From: Welwitschia mirabilis
Lineage: Eukaryota > Gnetophyta > Gnetopsida > Welwitschiales
NCBI GenBank assembly: GCA_051453625.1
Contig: JBOZIK010000001.1
Span: 147,365,673-147,412,512 of the forward strand
Length of the DNA stretch: 46,840 nucleotides
Direction of reading: 5' to 3'
The position numbers and the translations under genes were made by a program. Shown one piece after another: positions 23,860 to 33,924 of the stretch; position 1 is the first letter of the stretch; the number at the start of each line of letters is the position of its first letter. The notes below the pieces were generated by a model that saw nothing but the letters and a program-made list of their open reading frames with translations, had not been told where the DNA came from and did not search any database.

Positions 23860-24299
23860 AACATGATGGATTTACTAGCACTAGAAGCCACTAATAGAAT
23901 GAAGATGATCTATTTTAGAACCACCTTAAAGAAAAAGATAACTTTGAGCTATAAACCATACAAAGTCCAATCCAAAATTGGGATAAATTTGTAAATTCTT
24001 CTATGATAAAGTTTTTTTTAAATGATAAATTATAAATTCTTATGAAATAGCTTATGAGTTTTCAATAGAAGAAGATAAAAGCTATACAGAAACTTATGAG
24101 TAATTCTACAACTTATGTTAACATAATGTACATTATTTCTTTTCCTTCCCATCAATGTATCCAAATTGTCATCAAAGGATTAGATAGATATATAAAAAAA
24201 ATGTAGATTTTATGATATATTTTATATAGAACACTAAAAGAAGCCTTTAGGATTTTGTAAGAGTTAGCTAATTAGAGTAAGAGCTAGTCCACTAATCTA

Positions 24300-25180
24300 A
24301 AACAAGTTGTAGTGGCCCAACAACAAGTAATAATGATTAGAAAAATGAAAGAGATGATGTAAGCCTTAACAAATATCATGATAAAAATCACAACCATCTT
24401 AACAATCTTCACAACTAGAATGAGCTATTGTAGCTATTCAACTAATATTATAACTACATGATAATTTACTACAATCACAGTTTTAGCTTGAGGCAAATGT
24501 GTTAAGCATAAAAAATATAGAAATATGCCTACTCTATGAACATCCATGGCATTAGATTTAAGCTTGTGAAACTTGATAACATATACTAGATTTTGTTACA
24601 AAAATGTTTTTTCCTCTTTTCTAGTAAAATTCCTTCCTTAATTAGTATATCACATTCACCAAATACTCCTCTTAACTACCTTGGAATACAATGGTAAGAA
24701 AATAAAAATCTTTCACTATCACTTATTACACCTAAAGATTTTAGATCCTAGTATAGATATTCTTAATGAAACATTAAAGATTTTGGATTTAAACAATTTT
24801 ATCAATAATAGAATATGATCCAGGAAGTTAAATAATACATTATTCTAGTGAATGAATAAATGAGGAATATGAAACATATTCGCATGAATTAACACAAAAA
24901 TAACAAGTAGGGTTATAATCATAAGATGAGAAAAACCCTTCCACTAAGATCCATAAGTAAGGAATGGTAGTCACCACCAAAAGTGGAAAACAATTAGAAT
25001 ACGAAATGCATACATCACTTAAAAAGAAGAAAAATAAGATATTTAAGGATAAAATAGAATAAAAAACCTAGGGAAAAGAAAAAGAAACTGATAGATCCAA
25101 CAAAACTAGAAATCACATCTTCTTAATTCCTAAACAAGCCTAGTGAAAAATTAATTAACAAACCTTCTTTTCTAAAATGA
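24300..25180 (+). pseudogene. Possible gypsy gag remnant
   Basis: The segment directly precedes a gypsy protease and should hold gag. One frame near 24310-24400 gives a Gln/Met-rich stretch (VAQQQVIMIRKMKEMM) that could be the gag coiled region, but I see no zinc knuckle and many stops. This is assigned by position only. Confidence 0.3.
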
Positions 25181-25675
25181 TTCAAAGAAGATATAATAGA
25201 GCATAAAATGTTAAACTAATTATTCTAGCATCTAGAATAGAAAATATACTTAATTCAAGTAGTTAAGAATACACCTCTTTATTCCAAGTACTTTCATGAG
25301 TTTTGGTGAAAATGAAAGAGAAAGTTTATACCACAACAAGTTCATCTAGGAGTAAATATCACTAAAATGGTGAAGAAAATGATTCCTTCCAAACATAAAA
25401 ATCCTAGATCATTAATAATTCCTATAGTTATCAAAAACAAAAAGGTACCTCATATATTACTAGACTTAGGGATAAGTATTAACATTCTACCATCCTACCT
25501 ATGTAAAACTTTAGGATTAATAGCATACCATAAATCAAAATTACATTATCTTTGGTTAAGGAACCTATTACTAAATCAAATGAAATTGTTAAATATGTCT
25601 TGATCTAAGTCAACTAAGGAGCATACCCAACTAAATTTATAATTCTAGATCTCATGGAGAAATTTCTCTAATCAT
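25180..25675 (+). pseudogene. Decayed Ty3/gypsy protease region (Athila/Tat-like)
   Basis: Gypsy protease cuts the element polyprotein. Near 25235 one frame reads VVKNTPLYSKYFHEF, matching the conserved VP-YAKFLK-L before the protease of Athila/Tat elements. The open frame 25367-25603 follows, with HKNPRSLIIPIVI (for KDPGSFTIPC-I) and LLDLGISINILPSYLCKTLG, where the catalytic Asp is at 25463-25465 and the usual D-L/S-G-A reads DLGI. A trace of YPTKFIILD near 25626-25652 matches the (F/Y)PVDF-VLD end of the domain. The next frame is stopped. The family call is from motif memory; clade placement would need a tree. Confidence 0.8.
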
Positions 25676-26290
25676 AATCTAAAAACCTTAGTTAGCCACA
25701 ATAGATGTAGTTATTCATTATTGAATAGAACTAATATAATTAAACTTTGCAACCAAAATAGTAACATGAATATATTTAATTAATTAGAATGATAGGAATA
25801 AGGGATCTCTAGGGAATAATCCATATTCATCAACATCACTTTTATATACTTATGAAAGCTACTTTCCAACTAGTAATGTAAAATAGGCACAAAAACATTC
25901 TTGAGTGAAATAATCAATCAATTAATGTAATAGAAATGAAATAAACCCTATTTTTTATCATCTTAGTGATTAATAGATTTAAATTAGGGAAACCATAAAG
26001 CTTAAGAAATTACCTTTCATATTAAAATATGTATTTCTTAATGGAGAGAATACCAAATCCTTAATCATTAGTATTAATCTAAAACCTAATAAAGAAAATA
26101 AATTAATGCAAATTCTCAAATAGAATAATGAAGCATTTACTTGGTCATATAAATATTTGCAAAAAAAAATTTGACAACCCTTATCATGCATAAAATCTAT
26201 TTAGAAGAAAATGTAAAACTAGCTAGAAAACCTTATTAATGTTTAAACCCTATACTATGAAAGGTTATTAAGGAATAAATAAATAATTTA
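25675..26290. other. Decayed spacer between gypsy protease and RT
   Basis: This is the position of the connection between protease and RT. Only its end (26225-26290) has a weak match to the NPKMKEVVRKEI-like lead into RT. The rest holds many stops and nothing I can name. Confidence 0.4.
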
Positions 26291-27690
26291 TAAAAGAAAG
26301 AAATTATTTATTCAATATTAAATAGTGAAGAGGTAAGTTCCATTATAGTAGTACCAAAGAAGAATAACAAGTGGAGAACTTGTACTAAATTTAGGAAACT
26401 AAATAAACATATTAAAAAGAACTAATTTCCCATCCCTTACATTAATCAAATGTTGGAAAAACTATTAGGTTAAGAATAATCTTTTTTTAAATGGATTTAT
26501 TGAATATAGTCAAACCATCATAGCTCCTAAAGGTCACCATAAAACTACCTTGAATTCACCATATGGTAGTTTTACTTATTAAAGAATGCCTTTTGGAATA
26601 TCCAATGATCCTGTCATATTTTAGAGAGCCATGATGTTCTTTTTTTAGATGTGTTATAAGATTTTGTTAAAATCTTCATGGATGATTTCTTAGTATATGG
26701 TAATTATTTTGATTAGAAATTAAAACACGTATCTAGAGTCTTGTAACATTACATTAAAAAGGATTTAAAACTAAGCTAGAAAAAGAGCCACTTTATGATA
26801 ACAAGTGGAGTTATATTAGAATACATTATCTCCTAAAATGATATAATAATAAATCTTAAAATGATTTAAGTTATCATTACCATGTCTACTCTAATTAATC
26901 TACAAAGTTTAAGAGGATTCTTAGGACATATAGAATATTACTAATGATTTATCAAGGAGTTCTCTAAAACTATAAAGTCTTATATGAATTACTAGAAATA
27001 GATAATCCCTTTGTTTAGAGTAAACCATGTGAAGAAGCCTTTGAACTCTTTAATAAAAAGTTACCATTGCACTTATCCTTAGTGCACCAAATTTGTAATA
27101 CCTATTTAACTCAATATGTGATTCAAGTAATACTACCATTGGTGTAGTCTTAGAAAAATGTATTAATTATAAACTATACATTATATACTACATTTTAAAA
27201 GGCATTAATGCAATCTAATTCAATTACATAACAATTAAAAATAAATTATTATCTATCATTACTACACTAGGTAATTCTAACATTACCTAATTGGATTTAA
27301 AATGTGTGTATATACTAACTATTTATCTATCAAATTCTTAGTAACAAAATAGATTAAAAATGTTTGAATTATGCATTGGTGATTGATCATACAAGAATTT
27401 AACCTAAACATTAGGGATAAATGAGGAAGAAATAATGTAGTAGTTGATCATCTCTCATGTTTGAAATTATCCTTACCAAATCAAATTGAAAACACATTTG
27501 ATGATGAATTTTCCAATGTCAAACTATTAATGGTAAATGCTATACCTCAATACCAAGACTTGTGGTATATTGATATAGCTAATTATCTTTCTACTAATGA
27601 GGAAGAGAAATTATTCATGAAAAGGATTAAAAACTATATTTCGCAAAATCTACTCTTATATCAAATAGAAAAGGATGAAATAGTGGGATG
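26290..27690 (+). pseudogene. Decayed Ty3/gypsy reverse transcriptase and RNase H
   Basis: Reading the plus strand with frameshifts: IIVVPKKNNKWRTC and FRKLNKHIKKN (near 26345-26420), FPIPYINQMLEKLLG (near 26430), IIAPKGHHKTTLNSPYGSF and RMPFGISNDPVIF (26515-26620), then the catalytic box FMDDFLVYG at 26675-26701 with both Asp intact. SLRGFLGHIEYY follows near 26910. RNase H is largely decayed, but its end is clear: NNVVVDHLSCLKL near 27435-27470, leading into an open frame 27461-27691 with LWYIDIANYLSTNEE. These match the Athila/Tat style of plant gypsy pol. Stops occur in nearly every block, so it is not functional. Confidence 0.88.
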
Positions 27691-28780
27691 ACATATTTTA
27701 GAATGGAAATAATTAGAGATCCTATAATTATATTAATAATAGTTATAGAGGTTATTTCAGTGTGGAGAAGACAACTCATAAAAATTTGCAAAGTGGATTC
27801 TATTAGCCTATTTTATTATAATACTCTTAAGATTATGTCTCCGAATGTGATCATTCTCAAAAAATTAGAGGCTTGACAAAAAGATACAAAAATTTCTATG
27901 GATCCTACTTTAAAATGTGAACTATATAATGCATGTAAAATTGATTTTATTGGATGTTCTTGGAATTAAATAGATATCAATACATAATCATCTATGTTGA
28001 TTATGTTATTGAATGTGTATAAGCCAAAGAAACAAAAACAAATAATGTAAAAATAATACTTGTTTTCCTTAAATAATAAATCTTACAATGATTTAGACAT
28101 CAAAGGGCACTAATTACTGATCAAGGAATACATTTTATAAATTAAACCCTAAGGATATTAATGAAAAAATTTAGAATTATACATTAAAGAGCTTCAACAT
28201 ATCATCCTTAAACAATCACGTAGATATAAAATGCCAACTAAGAAATCAAGAAAATTTGGACTAAAACTATAAAATTTAATAAGGATTGATGTAAGGAATT
28301 AAAAAATGCATATACTATTATAAGATTACATGAAGAAATTCCTTGGAATATACATCATACTAGTTATTCTATGGAAAATAATGTTTACTCCCTATTGCAA
28401 TCTAGTACAAATTTGGAAAGATACATTAGAATTTGAACCTTAAAAATGATAAAAATATCATAAAAAGATTACTTTGATTATAGAATTTAGATGAAATTTA
28501 ATTCAATACAATATATAAAAAAATGAATCCTAAGGAAATAAATGAAATATTATCATGATAAAAAGATTTAAAAAAACATATAACATAGAAGACAAGATTC
28601 TACTATACAATATGAGATTACACAATTTCCCCAAAAAATTGGTTATCAAATGGAAAGAATCCTATAAGATAGTAGAAGTTAATGGAAATGGTGGCATACA
28701 AATTAAATATCTTTAAAATAATAATCAATTAATAGTAAATAATTAACATATAAAGTTATATCATGATAAGAAGCTATAAC
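27690..28780 (+). pseudogene. Decayed Ty3/gypsy integrase
   Basis: Integrase lies after RT, which is the gypsy order. One sees YVDYVIECV near 27993-28020 (for VDYVSKWVE, first catalytic Asp present), ALITDQGIHF near 28105-28136 (second Asp at 28119-28121), and ASTYHP near 28190. Then come KDWCKELKNAYTIIRLHEE near 28290, matching the conserved KDWS-RLDDALWAYRTA, and the C-terminal LLYNMRLHNFPKKLVIKW near 28600-28650. The QTNGQ-E region is not recognisable, so the third acidic residue cannot be confirmed. There are many stops. No env or LTR follows that I can see. Confidence 0.82.
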
Positions 28781-28801
28781 CCTTATGTCTTTACTTTTAA
28801 A

Positions 28802-29088
28802 ATAGAATGTAAAATCTCCATTTATGATTCTATTCATCATATAGCCTTTACTATTATCTAATTGACTAACATAGCATTTTAACATCCATTATTTATCAAA
28901 TTTTGCCATTTAATAAAATTATCCTATTGCTTATTATTATCATAGAAAGTAAAATCCCCGTTAATGATTCCCTTCATTATCCATTTTTTACTATCATCTA
29001 ATAAACTAGTCCACTAACTTTACATTTATTTACTTACTAAGTTTTTCCATTGCCATTTAGCAAACTATTCTATTACTTATTATTAGCA
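28802..29088. repeat. Two-unit tandem repeat, about 140-147 bp
   Basis: The unit starting ATAGAATGTAAAATCTCC at 28802 is repeated from 28942 as ATAGAAAGTAAAATCCCC. Both run through CATTTA(A/G)-containing and TATT(A/G)CTTATTATTA blocks. The units differ by many substitutions and small indels. The array lies right after the gypsy integrase, where a 3' untranslated region or LTR would be expected. Confidence 0.75.
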
Positions 29089-29269
29089 TTGAAATATCTC
29101 ATATGAATTAGGATTAGTTTATCAAAAATGTATTTGTTTATAAAGTAATGTACTATTCTTTCAATCATAACTATAATGTTAGAAAAATTTCATACTTGAG
29201 TATAACTTGAATAATTAGTCATCCATCATCATTTCCTTAAATTTTACATACTAATATTTTTTACAAAAA

Positions 29270-29272
<3 letters not shown>

Positions 29273-29306
<34 letters not shown>
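29273..29306. repeat. (AT)17 microsatellite
   Basis: A pure AT dinucleotide run of 34 bases, about 270 bases upstream of the LTR at 29583. Confidence 0.95.
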
Positions 29307-29310
<4 letters not shown>

Positions 29311-29577
29311 GGACATGGAATAGAAGTGGAATAATAAATTCGCACATGTTCTATCACTAGTACATTGGGATAAAATTTCTTACAAGGGGCCTTGATAATT
29401 GTAATATGATAGCTATAAGAACTTTAATGGGAGCTTAGTTGGTCATAATATAGGTAAAAACTATGAGTTCTTGATCCTTTGATAGTAACTATAGTTTCCT
29501 CATGGAAACTTCTACTTTGAAATAATAAATAAATTCCTCCTATAACATTGTCTATCATTTCCTTCCACCTATGAGAC

Positions 29578-29582
29578 TTTTC
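29578..29582. repeat. Target site duplication, left copy (TTTTC)
   Basis: TTTTC directly precedes the 5' LTR and is repeated directly after the 3' LTR at 35319-35323. Confidence 0.85.
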
Positions 29583-30846
29583 TATTAGAATTTTATATTT
29601 CCAATTGATGTCAAACTAATATTATATTTGTAGAATTAAATGTGATTTGATAGATGCAAGAAACATAAGGATTCATATTCAAAAAATAGCAAGATTTAAA
29701 CATGTTCCTATTTGATTTTTTGTCCAAGGACTTAAAGTAGGAGTCAATCAAACTTGGAAATACTCATTTTGGGCTACTTCATGAGGGGTCCACAAAATTA
29801 TTAAGGGGTTGACCAAATCTAAAAATGCATTTTTCAAGTTTTCCATATGTACTATATCATATAAAATTGACTAGACTCATGTGGGATCAACCGGACTTGA
29901 AGAAAAGCAATCGACCGGATTTTAGATGGGGGAAACAAGACCAAGTAATGTGAGTTACTTGGGTCAACTGGATAACAAAGTAGCAAACTAGATCAAGTGA
30001 TATGAATCACTCAAATTGACCGAATGTTTTGATGGATTAGTCAGTCAGAGTAAAAGTGGAAATTTCCAAGTGATTTTCTAATTGTTACTTCACCAAAGCT
30101 ATCCCTTATAAGTGTTAGATTTCTTCTCAACTATCTAACAACTATAATTTGGGGAAATATACTTAAAGAGGTAACACTCAAAGACCTTAAGTTCTTAAGA
30201 TCAAATGAATTTTAAAAAGGAATATTGCACTCTTGATCTAAAGAGCTTATCTTTGTACCATCATTCTTCTCTTACTCTGCACTTACCTTTATACTAAATT
30301 TTAGCAATAATGCTCCATTATTAGCTCTTAAATTTGAGTGACTTAAGAGCATAGAGGCTTCATTCCCTCACTCATCCTTGTACATTTTATAAACGTTAAG
30401 ACTTAGCCTACAAAAGTCTATTTTATGAAGGTTGAGACTTAGCCTGAAAGAGTCTATTTTTTAAAGGTTAAGACTCAGCCTACAAAAGTCCATTTTATGA
30501 AGGTTGAGGCTTAGCCTACAAAAGTTCATTTTATGAAGGTTGAGACTTAGCGTGGAAAAAAAAATTTTATAGGTTTGAAGGTTACCCTTGAAAACCTAGT
30601 GGATAGTGAAGTAACAGAGATTCGGAACAATCTTGGTTAGTGACTGTCTTCTGAGGGTGGAGTAGGGTGTATCTCGAACCATTATAAATATTATCTTGTG
30701 CATTTCTTTGATTCTACTTTTGAGTTTATTTTTTTATAAGTTTTTATGTGATAATTTTCTTTATTGGATAGTAATAATTGTTTAAATTTTTTTTAAAAAC
30801 CTACTCCCCCCGTCCCCCCCCTCCCTCTAGGGCTTAAGATCCTATA
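29583..30846 (+). repeat. 5' LTR of the gag-only element
   Basis: The start TATTAGAATTTTATATTTCC aligns with TGTTAGGATTCTATATTTTC at 33925, and the end ATCCTATA (30839-30846) with ATCCTACA at 35311-35318. The canonical ends TGTTAGGAT...ATCCTACA form a short inverted repeat. It contains five 36-bp repeat units (30395-30574) and a C-rich run just before the end (30805-30827). Confidence 0.85.
30395..30574 (+). repeat. 36-bp-period repeat in the LTR (five units)
   Basis: GTT(G/A)AGACTTAGCC-type blocks start at 30395, 30431, 30467, 30503 and 30539, an exact period of 36. The spacer is AAAAGTC(C/T)ATTTTATGAAG-like. It is the reverse complement of the 35-bp array in the minus-strand copia LTRs. 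Confidence 0.9.
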
Positions 30847-30848
30847 TT

Positions 30849-30860
30849 TGATATAAGAGC
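30849..30860 (+). other. Primer binding site, first copy
   Basis: TGATATAAGAGC, two bases after the 5' LTR end, is TGGTATCAGAGC with two changes. Complementarity to initiator tRNA-Met is typical for copia. Confidence 0.8.
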
Positions 30861-30916
30861 TCCATGTTGAGTCAACACTAGGATTTTAATTAATATTTGA
30901 CTCAATAACCCTGGCC

Positions 30917-31260
30917 ATGAGTTTTATTATATAAGTTATCTTTATTTCTAGGCCTTTACTATTTGATGGAACAAACTATGAATATTGAAAGGCTAGAATG
31001 AGAACATTCTTAAGGTCTCTTGATACAGATTATGAGAATATTTTGATCACAGGTTATAACCATCCTACCACAACTTAAAAGGATGTCAATGGCAATTCTA
31101 AAGTAGTGTTGAAACCAAAAGATAAATGGATTAAATTAGATAAATCTAATGCTAATATTAATGATCATGCTTTGAATGCAATTTTTTATGCTATGACTGT
31201 AAATGAATTCAAGAGAATAGTAAATTTCCAGACTGCCAAAGAAGCATGGGATATTCTTGC
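30917..31260 (+). pseudogene. Copia gag, N-terminal part, first copy (runs into gap)
   Basis: The start ATG at 30917 gives MSFI, as usual for plant copia gag, followed by RPLLFDGTNYEY-stop-KARM, the conserved N-terminal gag motif in which the Trp codon TGG is now TGA. The frame continues with TFLRSLDTDYENI, and after another stop with LNAIFYAMTVNEFKRI and TAKEAWDIL up to the gap at 31261. Stops at three or more positions make it dead. It is the same protein region as at 31870-32310, so the gag start is present twice in this element. Confidence 0.85.
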
Positions 31261-31690
31261 NNNNNNNNNNNNNNNNNNNNNNNNNNNNNNNNNNNNNNNN
31301 NNNNNNNNNNNNNNNNNNNNNNNNNNNNNNNNNNNNNNNNNNNNNNNNNNNNNNNNNNNNNNNNNNNNNNNNNNNNNNNNNNNNNNNNNNNNNNNNNNNN
31401 NNNNNNNNNNNNNNNNNNNNNNNNNNNNNNNNNNNNNNNNNNNNNNNNNNNNNNNNNNNNNNNNNNNNNNNNNNNNNNNNNNNNNNNNNNNNNNNNNNNN
31501 NNNNNNNNNNNNNNNNNNNNNNNNNNNNNNNNNNNNNNNNNNNNNNNNNNNNNNNNNNNNNNNNNNNNNNNNNNNNNNNNNNNNNNNNNNNNNNNNNNNN
31601 NNNNNNNNNNNNNNNNNNNNNNNNNNNNNNNNNNNNNNNNNNNNNNNNNNNNNNNNNNNNNNNNNNNNNNNNNNNNNNNNNNNNNNNNNN
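31261..31690. other. Assembly gap (430 N) inside the gag-only element
   Basis: The gap lies between a gag start on its left and the final part of an LTR on its right. Whatever fills it must contain a junction from gag back into LTR sequence, either the rest of a first interior and LTR or a tandem-duplication junction. Confidence 0.95.
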
Positions 31691-31799
31691 GGAGTAGGGT
31701 GCATCCCAAACCACTATAAATATTGTTTTATGAATTTCTTTGGCTTTACTTTTGAGTTTATTTTGTTATTTATTTTTAATTTGGTATCAAAATCCTACA
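31691..31799 (+). repeat. Internal LTR 3' end
   Basis: GGAGTAGGGTGCATCCCAAA matches the 5' LTR at 30660-30680 and the 3' LTR at 35110-35130, and the segment ends AATCCTACA at 31799. Part of the LTR tail, including the C-rich run, is missing compared with the outer LTRs. It is followed at once by a primer site. Confidence 0.85.
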
Positions 31800-31801
31800 T
31801 T

Positions 31802-31813
31802 TGGTATTAGAGC
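31802..31813 (+). other. Primer binding site, second copy
   Basis: TGGTATTAGAGC differs from the canonical TGGTATCAGAGC by one base. It is better preserved than the first copy at 30849. Confidence 0.85.
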
Positions 31814-31869
31814 TCCAGGTTGAGTCAGCACTAAGACTTTAATTAATCTTTGACTTAATAACCCTATCC

Positions 31870-33414
31870 ATGAGTTTTATTATAGAAGATCTCTTTATTT
31901 CTAGGCCTTCATTATGTGATGGAATAAACTATGGATACTAGAAGGCTAAAATGAGAATATTCTTAAGATCTCTTAATATAGATTATGAGGATATTGATCA
32001 TAGGTTATAGCCATCCTACCAACTTAAAGAGATTCCAAAGGTAATTCTATGGTCCTATTAAAATCAAAAGATAAATGGACTAAATTAGATAAAGCTAATG
32101 CTACTATTGATGCTCATGCTTTAAATGCAATTTTTTATGCTATAACTATAGATGAGTTTAAGAGAATATTAAACTATGAGACTACCAAAGAAGCATGGGA
32201 TATTCTTGCTATTGCTCATAAAGGAATATCCACTATCAAGAAAGCAAAGATGCAGACATTGATTATAAAATTTGAAGAGATTAAGATGGATGAGGAAGAT
32301 ATTCTTTAAGAATTCTTTTCTATTCTAATTGACATTTTAAACTTCATGGAAAGTCTTAGAGAAAAGATGAAGGAATTCAAGATAGTAATGAAGGTATTAA
32401 GATCCCTTTCCAAGAGATTTGAATTAAAGGTAATTACAATTGAAGAAAGTAAAAACTCAGCAAGATACCACTAGACGAACTAGAAGGTAATCTTCAAAGT
32501 TATAATTTAAAATTTTTTAAAGATAGAAAGAAAAGCTTTGCTTTGAAAAGTATGCAAGAAAATATTAAAAGTGATAGATCAAAAGATAAATTAGATGAAG
32601 AAACTCTTTTAGTAAGAAAATTTAAAGAATTTTTATTAAAAATAAGAGATAGAGAAATCATCAAGAGTTTTTACCATATGTAAAACAATGGTATCAATAA
32701 TAGAAAATTAAAGGATCTAAAGAAGTCCTCACCAGTAGCCATTTCAAATAATCTTAAAGAAGATGATGAAGAAACATCAGATGAAAAATCTAAAGAACAT
32801 GGAACATTACCTTTTATGGCACATGTGAATCCCACTGCTCAATCACCAAAAGTCACTAAGCATGATGATTTTGACATGAGTGAAGGTGAAGAAGAGTAGT
32901 ATGTTGAAGATACATATCATGAACTATATCAAGATTGTAAAAGGCTTGTTCTAAAATTAAATCAATTAAATAATATTATCAAGGTTTTGAGAAGGGATCA
33001 TGAAGCCTTACATCAAAGATATAGAATAATTTAAGAATAAAACACGAGTCTCATAAAGAATTTAATCCAATCTTTATAAGTATTAATCATATTTATAGAA
33101 GGATTAAAAAAACGTAAAAAGATTCTTAGATTGGGATAACTTACACATGACAAAAATGGTATTATATTTAAAGGTAATAATACATCAACTTCATCCAGTG
33201 AGGTAAGTATTAAAGGTATAATGTTTCTACTAGAAATATTACTTGTCATTTTTATTGCAAATTTAGTTATTTAAAATTTAACTATCCATATAGAAAAAGT
33301 ATGTATTTTGCAAACAATAATGCATTATCATTTAAATTTATTTCCAAACAAGTATCTATCCCAAAGTTAAAAAAGACCATATGGATAAAAGCTAAGAACT
33401 TAAAGTTTCTTTAA
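31870..33414 (+). pseudogene. Copia gag, second and longer copy
   Basis: The ATG at 31870 gives MSFI, then RPSLCDGINYGY-stop-KAKMR, with the conserved Trp codon now TAG. A two-base loss near 31990 shifts the frame. The stretch 32049-32309 is open and carries LNAIFYAITIDEFKRI, TTKEAWDILAIAHKG and FEEIKMDEEDIL, the UBN2-type gag core. Later parts read VMKVLRSLSKRFELKV, LPFMAHVNP, an acidic DDFDMSEGEEE and a coiled LYQDCKRLVLKLNQLN. The end (33240-33414) has a decayed zinc knuckle (CHFYCKFSYLKFNYPYRK) and TIWIKAKNLKFL before TAA. In complete elements this is followed by protease; here nothing of pol follows. There are several stops. Confidence 0.88.
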
Positions 33415-33924
33415 TCTAAGAAAATTTCAACTTTAGTAGTAGTTTGTTATTTTGATTAATTGTTGTATATTATAATATTTTTACTTAAGTCATTAATTAT
33501 TGTAATATGATGTACTTCTTGAAAACATCATTGTGATATTTACCTTGTTATTGGATTTACATCTTAATGGTAATTTTTTGTGAAGATTTATCTACAAGTT
33601 TTAAATATTTTAATGTTTCCCTTGGTAATTAAATCTTATTATCATGAACATAACATCAGTTGGTATTATTTTATAATGAATTAAAAATTATCATATCATT
33701 TACATACTTGTTTTGAAACTCTATCATGATTTTTTAATACATATATATAGCATAAATTTAGGGGGAGAAAATATGAAATTTTTCATCACATATTTTTCAT
33801 TAACATTAAAGGGGAAGAAAATAAGATGCTTTCAAAAATATACATGCACTGAAAATGATTTATTTTAGAAATATTTGTTAGATCAATCACTTATTTGTTT
33901 GCCATCAATGTCAAAGGAGAAGAT
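33415..33924 (+). other. 3' untranslated interior with purine tracts
   Basis: No coding match. Purine-rich tracts occur at 33759-33771 (AGGGGGAGAAAAT) and 33808-33822. The one directly before the LTR, AAAGGAGAAGAT at 33913-33924, is in the right place to be the polypurine tract. Confidence 0.7.

Larger units (their letters stand above)
17889..24100. other. About 6.2 kb AT-rich sequence with no recognisable gene
   Basis: I read both strands and saw no conserved domain, RNA gene, LTR pair or long open frame. It holds a short direct repeat (about 19831-19960), a poly-T run near 20998-21006 and a 100-N gap (23760-23859). It could be the old 5' LTR and gag part of the gypsy element whose pol starts near 25180, but no primer site or LTR end is visible to support that. 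Confidence 0.6.

Noticed and set aside
25979-26191. 70-codon minus-strand frame
   Set aside because: It lies antisense in the decayed gypsy region and has no recognisable domain.
25180-28780. Endogenous pararetrovirus as the source of the RT
   Set aside because: The order protease, RT, RNase H, integrase with an FMDDF box and an integrase C-terminal region fits Ty3/gypsy; plant pararetroviruses lack integrase.
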